This document shows positions 25,623 through 33,448 of a stretch of DNA of 64,000 nucleotides, in pieces. Source of the DNA: Streptomyces atroolivaceus (lineage in GTDB: Bacteria > Actinomycetota > Actinomycetes > Streptomycetales > Streptomycetaceae); NCBI RefSeq assembly GCF_000717025.1, contig NZ_JNXG01000008.1, positions 62,001-126,000 on the forward strand, given 5' to 3'. Numbering within the stretch: position 1 is the stretch's first letter; the number at the start of each line of letters is the position of its first letter. The notes below the pieces were generated by a model. That model had not been told where the DNA came from, did no database searches, and was given only the letters and a program-made list of their open reading frames with translations. The position numbers and the translations under genes were made by a program.

Positions 25623-25779
25623 GCTCACACCGTAGAGGGGTTTGCACGGCAGCATCCGCCAATTGGCCCGGTGTGTCGCACGATCCGGCTGATATGACGG
25701 ACTTTTTTTGTGGTTGTTCGGGTCAACAGCCGACGAAAGTGATGCGGATTACCGTCATCCGACGATCAAATTCGAACAC

Positions 25780-26409
25780 CTATTTCATTTCCCCGGGTGT
25801 GTGCGGCGTTCCCGGCGTACCCGGCCGCACCCTGCGCCAACGCCTCAGCAGCCCGTCGGGGACTTCCTCCGCCGTGAGGGCGAAGATCAGGTGGTCCCGC
25901 CACGCGCCGTCGATGTGCAGATAGCGTGGCCGCAGGCCTTCCGCGCGGAATCCGAGTTTCTCCACGACCCTCCTGCTGGGGCCGTTCTCGGGCCGAATGC
26001 ACACCTCGATCCGGTGCAGTCCGACCGTGCGGAAACAGTGGTCGACGGCCAGCGCCACCGCGGTCGGCATCACGCCGCGGCCCGCCACACTCCGGTCGAC
26101 CCAGTAGCCGACATGACCCGAGCACATCGAGCCCCAGGTGATGCCCGCCACCGTCAGCTGCCCCACGAGACGGCCCTCGTACTCGATGGCGAAGGGCAGC
26201 ATCCGGCCGGCGTTCGCCTCGGCGCGCAGGTGGCGGATCATCTGGCGGTACGTGGGGCGCTGGGCCACCGGCCCGCCGGGGGCGGGCGGCGGGACGGTCG
26301 CCTCCCAGGGGCGCAGCCAGTCCCGGTTACGCCGGTTGACCTCGCGCCACGCACTCTGGTCGCGCAGCTTCATCGGCCGGAGGGTGACGGCGCCGTCGGT
26401 CAGGATCAC
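25780..26409 (-). CDS. RimJ/RimL-type GNAT N-acetyltransferase
   Basis: Acetyltransferase of 209 residues similar to ribosomal-protein alanine acetyltransferases. The family marks are VTLRPMKLRDQSAWREVNRR, AIEYEGRLVGQLTVAG, the acetyl-CoA segment YWVDRSVAGRGVMPTAVALA, and VCIRPENGPSRRVVEKLGFR near the end. It starts with GTG and lies 17 bp after moaB, so it is probably transcribed with the molybdenum cofactor genes. Whether it acetylates a ribosomal protein or another target is not decided. Confidence 0.92.
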   Translation of the reverse strand: MILTDGAVTLRPMKLRDQSAWREVNRRNRDWLRPWEATVPPPAPGGPVAQRPTYRQMIRHLRAEANAGRMLPFAIEYEGRLVGQLTVAGITWGSMCSGHVGYWVDRSVAGRGVMPTAVALAVDHCFRTVGLHRIEVCIRPENGPSRRVVEKLGFRAEGLRPRYLHIDGAWRDHLIFALTAEEVPDGLLRRWRRVRPGTPGTPHTPGEMK

Positions 26410-26426
26410 CGGCCAGGTCCGGACGT

Positions 26427-26951
26427 TCAGCTCGGGCTCCCCGGCCGGGGGTGATCGCCGCCGCGCAACTGGTCGACGGCGTGCACCAGAAGCCTGCTCA
26501 GAACCGCGAGCCCGTCGCGCACTCCACCGGTCGAGCCGGGCAGGTTCACGACGAGGGTGCGGTCCGCGATGCCCGCGAGGCCGCGGGAGAGTGCGGCGGT
26601 GGGTACCTTGTCCCGGCCCTCGGCGCGGATCGCCTCGGCGATGCCGGGGACCTCACGGTCGATGACGCGGCGGGTGGCCTCGGGGGTCCGGTCGGTGGGC
26701 GAGATGCCCGTGCCTCCGGTGGTGACGATCAGGTCGTAGCCGGCTGCCGCTCCGGCCCGGAGGGCGGCTTCCACCGGGTCTCCGTCGGGTACCACCTGCG
26801 GGCCGTCGACGGCGAAGCCGAGGCCGGCGAGGGCCTCGGCGATGAGAGGGCCGCCCTTGTCGGCGTACACACCGGCGGAAGCGCGGTTGGAGGCGGTCAC
26901 GACGAGGGCGCGGTGTCCGCCGCCGGCGGGGGAACTGCCGGAGGCGGTCAT
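26427..26951 (-). CDS. moaB: MogA/MoaB family molybdenum cofactor biosynthesis protein
   Basis: Molybdopterin-binding protein of 174 residues that adenylates molybdopterin before Mo insertion by MoeA. The family motifs are ALVVTASNRASAGVYADKGG, LIVTTGGTGISPTDRTPEA and LVVNLPGSTGGVRDGL. The gene overlaps moaC by 4 bp (ATGA) and shares its operon with moaC and moeA. Confidence 0.95.
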   Translation of the reverse strand: MTASGSSPAGGGHRALVVTASNRASAGVYADKGGPLIAEALAGLGFAVDGPQVVPDGDPVEAALRAGAAAGYDLIVTTGGTGISPTDRTPEATRRVIDREVPGIAEAIRAEGRDKVPTAALSRGLAGIADRTLVVNLPGSTGGVRDGLAVLSRLLVHAVDQLRGGDHPRPGSPS

Positions 26952-27448
26952 GCGTCCGCCCCCTCCGGTGCGGGGCGCCTGTAGTCACCGGACTTGCCGC
27001 CCGACTTCGCCTCGACCCGGACGTCCGTGATCACCGCGCTCTTGTCGACCGCCTTGATCATGTCGATCACGGTGAGCGCGGCGACCGACACGGCGGTCAG
27101 GGCCTCCATCTCGACGCCCGTACGGTCCGTGGTCTTCACGGTGGCCAGGATCTCCACCGCGTCGTCGGCCACGCTCAGCTCGACCTTCACGCCGGATACG
27201 GCGAGCGGATGGCAGAGCGGGATCAGGTCCGGGGTCCGCTTGGCGCCCATGATCCCGGCGATGCGCGCGGTGGCGAGTGCGTCGCCCTTGGGGACACCCT
27301 CGCCCCTGAGGAGTTCGACCACACGCGGTGATACGAGGACCCGGCCGCTCGCCCGGGCGACACGTGTCGTGACGTCCTTCTCGGACACGTCGACCATGCG
27401 GGCGGCACCAGCCTCGTCGATGTGCGTCAGCCTGTTCTGCGTACTCAA
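26948..27448 (-). CDS. moaC: Cyclic pyranopterin monophosphate synthase MoaC
   Basis: Second enzyme of molybdenum cofactor synthesis, 166 residues. It has LTHIDEAGAARMVDVSEKDV at the start, GDALATARIAGIMGAKRTPD, the catalytic LIPLCHPL, the active-site TDRTGVEMEALTAVSVAALT and Lys residues near AVDKSAVITD. The start is TTG with GGAGTGAG 4-8 bp upstream; the usual MSTQNRLTHIDE homolog beginning supports it. Coupled to moaB by a 4-bp overlap. Confidence 0.95.
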   Translation of the reverse strand: MSTQNRLTHIDEAGAARMVDVSEKDVTTRVARASGRVLVSPRVVELLRGEGVPKGDALATARIAGIMGAKRTPDLIPLCHPLAVSGVKVELSVADDAVEILATVKTTDRTGVEMEALTAVSVAALTVIDMIKAVDKSAVITDVRVEAKSGGKSGDYRRPAPEGADA

Positions 27449-27572
27449 CTCACTCCGCCTAGCGGTAGGGCGCCGGTTGCCCGCCCGCACCGCGCAGGGC
27501 GCGGATCGAGGGGCCCGGGGGCTTCCCCCGGTAAGGCACAGCGCCAGATACCGTACCGCCCTCGCGCCGAAG

Positions 27573-28883
27573 TCAGCGGAGGAGGATCACCTCGGCCTCC
27601 GTGCCGGGTTCGGCGGACGTGACGTCCTCGGGCAGCACGATCAGCGCGTCGGCCTGGGCGAGGGCGGCGATCAGATGCGACCCGGCCCCTCCGACGGGAG
27701 TCACGGTCCCCGCCTCGGCGTCGTATCTCCCGCGCAGGAACTGGCGCTTGCCGGACGGCGAGGCGAGCGCCTCCGCGGTGTCGAGCGTGGCCCGCACCTT
27801 CGGGCGGTGGACGTCCTGGAGCCCCATCAGCGTCAGGATCGCCGGCCGCACGAAGAGTTCGAAGGAGACGTACGAGGAGACCGGATTGCCCGGCAGCGCC
27901 ATCAGGGGTGTGTGGTCGGGGCCGATCGAACCGAACCCCTGCGGCTTGCCCGGCTGCATGGCGAGCTTGCGGAAGTCGATGCCGCTGCCGGCCTCGTCCT
28001 CGTCGCCCACGGAGGACAGGGCCTCCTTGACCACGTCGTACGCTCCGACGCTCACACCGCCCGTGGTGACGACGATGTCGGCGCGGATCAGCTGGTCCTC
28101 GATCGTGGCCCGCAGCGTCTCGGCGTCGTCGGCGACCGCCGGCACACGGTAGGCGATGGCCCCGGCGTCCCGGGCGGCGGCGGTCAGGGCGAAGCTGTTG
28201 GAGTCGTAGATCCGGCCACCGGTCAGCTCCTCGCCCGGCTGCACCAGCTCGCTCCCGGTGGACAGCACGACGACACGCGGGCGGGGCCGCACCCGCACGG
28301 TCGAACGGCCGATCGCGGCGAGCAGACCGATCTGCGGCGGCCCGACGACCGAACCCGCGCGCAGCGCCAGGTCGCCCGGCCGCACATCGCTGCCCTTGGC
28401 CCGGACATGGGCGCGGGGCTTGACCGGGCGGTGGACGCGGACCTCGCCGCTCGCCCCCTCAGGGGCGGCGCTGTGGGCCCTCATGGCGGCGGCGGGGCCG
28501 CCGCCCGTCCCTCCGTCGGTCCACTCGACCGGGACGACCGCCTCGGCGCCCGCAGGGAGCGGAGCACCGGTCATGATGCGGGCGGCCTCGCCGGGACCGA
28601 CGGACCGGCCGTCCGCCAGGCCCCCGTCGCCGGCCGCGACATCTCCGACGACGGTGAGGACGGCGGGGAACTCCTCGCTGGCTCCCTCGACATCGGAGAT
28701 CCGGACTGCGTACCCGTCCATCGAGCTGTTGTCGAAGGGCGGCAGGGCGACCTCCACCACGACGTCCTCGACCAGGACACAGCCCTGGGCGTCGGGCAGT
28801 TGCAGCTCGATGGGCTCGAGCGGCTTCACCGCGGCGAGGATGTCGTCCAGGTGCTCGTCCACCGACCAGATCGTGCTGCTCAA
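27573..28883 (-). CDS. moeA: Molybdopterin molybdotransferase MoeA (gephyrin-like, Glp)
   Basis: Inserts Mo into adenylated molybdopterin; 436 residues. MoeA motifs are PPFDNSSMDGYAV, ARIMTGAPLPAGAEAVVPVE, VVVLSTGSELV with GGRIYDSNS, VVTTGGVSVGAYD and LMALPGNPVSSYVSF. TTG is the start, with GAGGAG 10 bp upstream, 4 bp after galU. Because sepX/glpR is in the same cluster, this protein may also have the divisome role known for Glp in Corynebacterium. Confidence 0.95.
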   Translation of the reverse strand: MSSTIWSVDEHLDDILAAVKPLEPIELQLPDAQGCVLVEDVVVEVALPPFDNSSMDGYAVRISDVEGASEEFPAVLTVVGDVAAGDGGLADGRSVGPGEAARIMTGAPLPAGAEAVVPVEWTDGGTGGGPAAAMRAHSAAPEGASGEVRVHRPVKPRAHVRAKGSDVRPGDLALRAGSVVGPPQIGLLAAIGRSTVRVRPRPRVVVLSTGSELVQPGEELTGGRIYDSNSFALTAAARDAGAIAYRVPAVADDAETLRATIEDQLIRADIVVTTGGVSVGAYDVVKEALSSVGDEDEAGSGIDFRKLAMQPGKPQGFGSIGPDHTPLMALPGNPVSSYVSFELFVRPAILTLMGLQDVHRPKVRATLDTAEALASPSGKRQFLRGRYDAEAGTVTPVGGAGSHLIAALAQADALIVLPEDVTSAEPGTEAEVILLR

Positions 28884-28887
28884 GCTG

Positions 28888-29790
28888 TTACAACTCCTCG
28901 GTGACGTAACTGCGCAGCCAGGTCCGGAAGTCCGGGCCCAGGTCCTCACGTTCGCACGCGAGTCTGACAATGGCACGCAGATAGTCACCGCGGTCACCGG
29001 TGTCGTAACGGCGGCCCTTGAAGACGACGCCGTGCACCGGGCCGCCGATCTTCTCGTCCTCGGCCAGCAGTTGAAGGGCGTCGGTGAGCTGGATCTCGCC
29101 GCCGCGGCCGGGCTCGGTCCGTCGCAGTATGCCGAAGACGGCCGGGTCCAGGACGTATCGGCCGATGACGGCGAGGTTGCTGGGCGCCTCGGCGGGGTCG
29201 GGCTTCTCCACGAGCCCGGTGACCCGGACGACGTCGCCGTCGGTGGTCCCCTCGGTGGCCGCACAGCCGTACATGTGGATCTGCTCGGGGTCGACCTCCA
29301 TGAGGGCGACGACACTGCCGCCCTCGCGCTCCTGGATCTCGACCATCCGGGCGAGAAGAGGGTCACGGGGGTCGATGAGGTCGTCACCGAGAAGGACCGC
29401 GAACGGCTGGTCGCCGACGTGCGGCGCGGCGCAGAGGACGGCGTGGCCGAGGCCGCGGGGGTCTCCCTGGCGGACGTAGTGCATGGTGGCCAGGTCGCTG
29501 GACTCCTGGACCTTGGAGAGCCGCTCGGCGTCTCCCTTGCGGGTCAGGGCGGACTCCAGCTCGTAGTTCCGGTCGAAGTGGTCCTCCAGGGGACGCTTGT
29601 TGCGACCGGTGATCATCAGTACGTCGGAGAGGCCCGCGGCGACGGCTTCCTCGACGACATACTGGATGGCGGGCTTGTCGACGACAGGCAGCATCTCTTT
29701 GGGAGTGGCCTTGGTGGCCGGCAGGAACCGGGTGCCGAGACCTGCAGCTGGGATGACAGCTTTGCTGATCCTGGGGTGCGACTGAGTCAT
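28888..29790 (-). CDS. galU: UTP--glucose-1-phosphate uridylyltransferase
   Basis: Makes UDP-glucose, 300 residues. The nucleotide-binding start AVIPAAGLGTRFLPATKATP and PKEMLPVVDKPAIQYVVEEA are diagnostic; GDPRGLGHAVLCA, LLGDDLID, VEKPDPAEAPSNLAVIGRYV and EIQLTDAL follow in order. A -10-like TAAAGT lies 7 bp before ATG without a ribosome site, so the transcript is probably leaderless. It leads into moeA with a 4-bp gap. Confidence 0.96.
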   Translation of the reverse strand: MTQSHPRISKAVIPAAGLGTRFLPATKATPKEMLPVVDKPAIQYVVEEAVAAGLSDVLMITGRNKRPLEDHFDRNYELESALTRKGDAERLSKVQESSDLATMHYVRQGDPRGLGHAVLCAAPHVGDQPFAVLLGDDLIDPRDPLLARMVEIQEREGGSVVALMEVDPEQIHMYGCAATEGTTDGDVVRVTGLVEKPDPAEAPSNLAVIGRYVLDPAVFGILRRTEPGRGGEIQLTDALQLLAEDEKIGGPVHGVVFKGRRYDTGDRGDYLRAIVRLACEREDLGPDFRTWLRSYVTEEL

Positions 29791-29896
29791 GCGCAGAACT
29801 TTAACCGGTGCCTATGGGTGGAAGATGAGCGTCCGGTTAACTTCGTTCTCATACATCCACATAAACGAGTTATGCGAGCACCCGTTGAACCGTGAC

Positions 29897-30490
29897 ATGT
29901 CCAGAAAAGCAGCACTGCGACGCGAACTGCTCGCCGCACGACGGCTCCTCACCTCGGAGGACGTCCAAAAGGCCGCCGCGGTTCTCTCCCTGGCCGCTGC
30001 GGATCTTCCCGAGCTGACCGGCGCCCGGACCGTGGCGGCCTATGTGTCCGTGGGGCGTGAACCAGGAACCCATGCGCTCCTGGACGCCCTTCGCGCGCGG
30101 GGCGTACGCGTGCTGCTGCCGGTACTGATGGCGGACAACGATCTGGACTGGGCGGTGTTCGAGGGCGCGGAGCACCTCGTGCCCGCCGGGCGGGGCCTGC
30201 TGGAGCCGGACGGCGTACGCCTCGGGCCGCGGGCGGTCCTGGACGCGGACGCGGTCCTGCTGCCGGGGCTCGCCGTGGACGAACGCGGGATGCGGCTCGG
30301 GCGCGGCGGGGGCAGCTACGACCGGGTGCTGGCCCGGCTCTCGTCGGCCGGTGCCCACCCCGCTCTGGTCGTCCTGCTCTACGACGACGAGGTGGTCGCG
30401 CGGGTTCCGGAGGAACCGCACGACCACCCCGTGGACGCCGTGGTCACGCCTGCCGGAGCGCGGCGTTTCACGCCGCGCGACCGGACCTAG
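29897..30490 (+). CDS. 5-formyltetrahydrofolate cyclo-ligase
   Basis: Converts 5-formyl-THF to methenyl-THF with ATP; 197 residues. RKAALRRELLAARRLLTSED is the family N-terminus (basic, ATP-contacting Lys/Arg), followed by VAAYVSVGREPGTHALLDAL, LLPGLAVDERGMRLGRGGGS and YDRVLARL, which form the active site. It diverges from galU. The stop TAG shares the palindrome CTAG with the stop of the opposite penicillin-acylase gene. Confidence 0.94.
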   Translation: MSRKAALRRELLAARRLLTSEDVQKAAAVLSLAAADLPELTGARTVAAYVSVGREPGTHALLDALRARGVRVLLPVLMADNDLDWAVFEGAEHLVPAGRGLLEPDGVRLGPRAVLDADAVLLPGLAVDERGMRLGRGGGSYDRVLARLSSAGAHPALVVLLYDDEVVARVPEEPHDHPVDAVVTPAGARRFTPRDRT

Positions 30491-33231
30491 GGTTTCTTGA
30501 GCGTCAAGGTGTCGACGGTGGACCGCTTCACCGCGTTCTCCCCGAAGGACCAGTCGAGCAGTTCACCCTCGACCCACTTGTCCGTCTGATCGGTGTAGTG
30601 CGCGCTGAACGCGTGTCCGGAGGCACCGGTGAGGTTGATCCAGCGGGACTTGTCCCAGTCCCCCACGTTGACGACCATCCGCATCGACGGGACCCAGACG
30701 ACCTCGTAGCCACCCGCCGCGTTCCACCCGGTGGCGTTGACCGCCGCCTCGCCGCCGCCGAGGTCCCAGGGACCCCGGTTGAGGGCCCGCTGCAGAAGGC
30801 CGGGGCCCTCGGTGCCGAGCGTCTGGTTGCGCAGGGTCAGCTGGTGCAGCCTGCCCCAGCTCCAGGTGGTGACGTCCTTTCCGAGCTCGGCGGTCAGCTC
30901 CCAGCGCGCGTCCTCCATGGCACGGGCGAAGAGCTCGTCCCGGCTGTCGATGGCCTCTTCGCGCCCCTTGGCCGGGACCTTCCACCACTCGTTGTCCTGG
31001 TCGTCCAGGATGCTCTCGACCACCTCGTACCAGCGGTCGCCCCCGTCCGGCTGCGCCGCGTCCGGGGCGCGCTGACCGCATTCCCGTACGAGCTTGCTCT
31101 GCTCGTCCACCGGTCCGGTGCCGGCGACCGGCTCCACGTAGATGCAGTCGCCCTTGGCCCGCATCTCCTTGGGGAGCTTGTTGCCGAAGGCCAGCTTGAG
31201 GATGTTGCGCCAGACGCCGTTGAAGTACGCGGCGGCGGCCGAGTCGGGCTCCTGGGTGTAGTCCCAGCCCTCCAGCAGCTTCTGCGTCTCACGGACGTAC
31301 TTGTCCGAGATGCTGATCTTCTTCAGCTCGGGCACCAGCTTCGCGGCGATCGCGCTCTGGTTGTCCATCTGCATCGTCTGCATGTCGTCGGTCGAGATCT
31401 TCTCGCCGCCGTCGATCTTCGGCTGGATCAGGTCGTTGATCCGCTGGCTGCGGGCGCCGTAGCCCCAGTCCTTGGTGAGCATGTGCTCGTAACCGTCACC
31501 GATGACCGCCTGGTTGGCGGTGACGATGTAGCCGCGGGCCGGGTCGTACTCGTACGGCAGCTCGTCGAACGGGACGGGTTCCTTCTCCCAGCCGTAGTCC
31601 GCGGACCAGCCGGGGCTCGGCGTCGTGCCGTCGCCCTTGAGACGGACCGGGATCTTGCCGGGCGCCTGGTAGCCGATGTGCCCGTCGGTGTCCGCGTAGA
31701 TGAGGTTCTGGGACGGCACCTCGAAGTGCTCGGCCGCCTTCCGGAAGCTCGCGAAGTCCTTGGCCCGGTTGAGCTCGAAGACCGCGTCCATGGACTTGCC
31801 GGGTTCCAGCGCCGTCCACTTCAGGGAGACCCCGTAGCCGTCGCCGCGGTCGGGCGCGGAGGTGGTGACGGGAGCCTTCTTGCCGACCTTCGTCAGCTCA
31901 CCACTGCGGTCGGAGACCAGCGGACCGTTGTTGGTCTCGCGGACGGTGATCTTCCTGCTCTTCCCGCCGGCGACCTTGATGGTCTCCTCGCGGGTGACGA
32001 AGGGAACGGTCTTGCCGTCGTACCTGTATCCGTCGGCGGAGACCTTCTGCAGGAAGAGGTCGGTGACGTCCGCTCCGAGATTCGTGAAGCCCCAGGCGAT
32101 GTCCGGGTTGTGACCGATGATCACACCGGGCATCCCGGAGAACGTGTAGCCGGCCGTGTCGTACTGGCAGGACTCCGAGAGCTGACGGCAGTGCAGCCCC
32201 ATCTGGTACCAGAGCGAGGGGAGCTGCGGCGCCAGGTGCGGGTCGTTGGCGAGCAGCGCGTTGCCGGTCGTCGTGTGCTTACCGGAGACGACCCAGGAGT
32301 TCGATCCGATGCCGTTGCCGTTGGGCCCGAGGAGCGCCGGGATCTCGTCCAGGGTGTCGGAGAGCGCGGAGAGCTGGGTGTTCAGGCCCTCGGTGGCGCC
32401 CTCGACGGTCCCCGAGCCGATGTCGTCCGACGGCTCGGCCTCGGGGTCGTACTCGCCGGTGACCGGGGAGACCCCGCCCTGCTCGACGATCGGCTTGTTC
32501 TTCTCGTACGGGTAGTCCGGGTACAGGTCCTTGATCTGCTTCTCGCTGAGCCTGCTGGTCATCAGCGAGCGGTCGATCTCGTCCTGCATGTTGCCGCGCA
32601 GGTCCCAGGCCATCGCCTTCAGCCAGGCGACCGAGTCGACCGGGGTCCACTCGGTGGGCTTGTAGTCGTTGGTCAGGCCGAGAGCCGCGTACTCGACGGA
32701 GATGTCCTTGCCGTCCTTGCCGTCCAGATACGCGTTCACCCCCTCCGCGTACGCCTGGAGGTTCTTCTTGGTGTCCTCGTCCAGGACCTCGTCGTACTCC
32801 TTCTGCGCGACCTTGCGCCAGCCCAGCGTGCGCAGGAAGGCGTCGGTCTCGACCTGGCCGGCGCCGAACATCTCGGAGAGGCGGCCGGACGTCATGTGAC
32901 GGCGTACGTCCATCTCCCAGAAGCGGTCCTGGGCCTGTACGTAGCCCTGGGCGCGGAAGAGGTCGCTGTCGGTGTCCGCGTAGATCTGCGGGATCCCGTA
33001 GTCGTCGCGCTTGACGTCGACGTCGCCGGAAAGGCCCTTGAGGTCTATCGAGCCGGTGGTCTGCGGGTAAGAGGCCCGGACCGTGGAAACGGACCAGAAC
33101 GCGCCGTATCCGACACCCGCGACAAGCGCCAGCACCAGGACGATCACGAACAGGCGGGCGCGTCGCCCCTTCTTCCTGCCGGTCTTCTTCGCATCGGAAG
33201 ACCCGGAAGGGGCGGTTGTGTTGGCGGGCAT
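30487..33231 (-). CDS. Penicillin acylase family (Ntn) hydrolase, membrane anchored
   Basis: N-terminal-nucleophile amidase of 914 residues. A basic N-terminus (KKTGRKKGRRARLF) and one hydrophobic helix (VIVLVLALVAGVGYGAFW) anchor it with the catalytic part outside. The alpha-chain region has VKRDDYGIPQIYADTDSDLF and GYVQAQDRFWEMDVRR. The self-cleavage nucleophile is the Ser of G-SNSWVVSG (about residue 310), then NDPHL follows in the beta chain, which is rich in W and Y. Substrates of such enzymes include beta-lactams, acyl-homoserine lactones and lipopeptides. GAAGGA stands 5 bp before ATG; the frame extends further upstream but without signals. Confidence 0.93.
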   Translation of the reverse strand: MPANTTAPSGSSDAKKTGRKKGRRARLFVIVLVLALVAGVGYGAFWSVSTVRASYPQTTGSIDLKGLSGDVDVKRDDYGIPQIYADTDSDLFRAQGYVQAQDRFWEMDVRRHMTSGRLSEMFGAGQVETDAFLRTLGWRKVAQKEYDEVLDEDTKKNLQAYAEGVNAYLDGKDGKDISVEYAALGLTNDYKPTEWTPVDSVAWLKAMAWDLRGNMQDEIDRSLMTSRLSEKQIKDLYPDYPYEKNKPIVEQGGVSPVTGEYDPEAEPSDDIGSGTVEGATEGLNTQLSALSDTLDEIPALLGPNGNGIGSNSWVVSGKHTTTGNALLANDPHLAPQLPSLWYQMGLHCRQLSESCQYDTAGYTFSGMPGVIIGHNPDIAWGFTNLGADVTDLFLQKVSADGYRYDGKTVPFVTREETIKVAGGKSRKITVRETNNGPLVSDRSGELTKVGKKAPVTTSAPDRGDGYGVSLKWTALEPGKSMDAVFELNRAKDFASFRKAAEHFEVPSQNLIYADTDGHIGYQAPGKIPVRLKGDGTTPSPGWSADYGWEKEPVPFDELPYEYDPARGYIVTANQAVIGDGYEHMLTKDWGYGARSQRINDLIQPKIDGGEKISTDDMQTMQMDNQSAIAAKLVPELKKISISDKYVRETQKLLEGWDYTQEPDSAAAAYFNGVWRNILKLAFGNKLPKEMRAKGDCIYVEPVAGTGPVDEQSKLVRECGQRAPDAAQPDGGDRWYEVVESILDDQDNEWWKVPAKGREEAIDSRDELFARAMEDARWELTAELGKDVTTWSWGRLHQLTLRNQTLGTEGPGLLQRALNRGPWDLGGGEAAVNATGWNAAGGYEVVWVPSMRMVVNVGDWDKSRWINLTGASGHAFSAHYTDQTDKWVEGELLDWSFGENAVKRSTVDTLTLKKP

Positions 33232-33448
33232 CGCTGTCCTTCGAGGGGCAGGGTGGTCCTGGGAGTGCTGGAGCAACCATAGGCGCCCCGCCGAAGCCAC
33301 TCGGACGCGGTATGGGGATGCATCCATTTGCGCACCGGTTCGCACGAACACTCGAAGGCGTCAAGAAAACGTTAAAGATTAGGTAAGGTAACGAAGTACT
33401 GGCCGCCGGAGGACGATCCGGAAGGCGTACGCAGGGAAGGAACGGACC

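Noticed and set aside
33379..33397. Iron-box-like TTAGGTAAGG before the cation antiporter
   Set aside because: Only the left half fits the DmdR/IdeR consensus; the right half has no symmetry and neither flanking gene is an iron gene.
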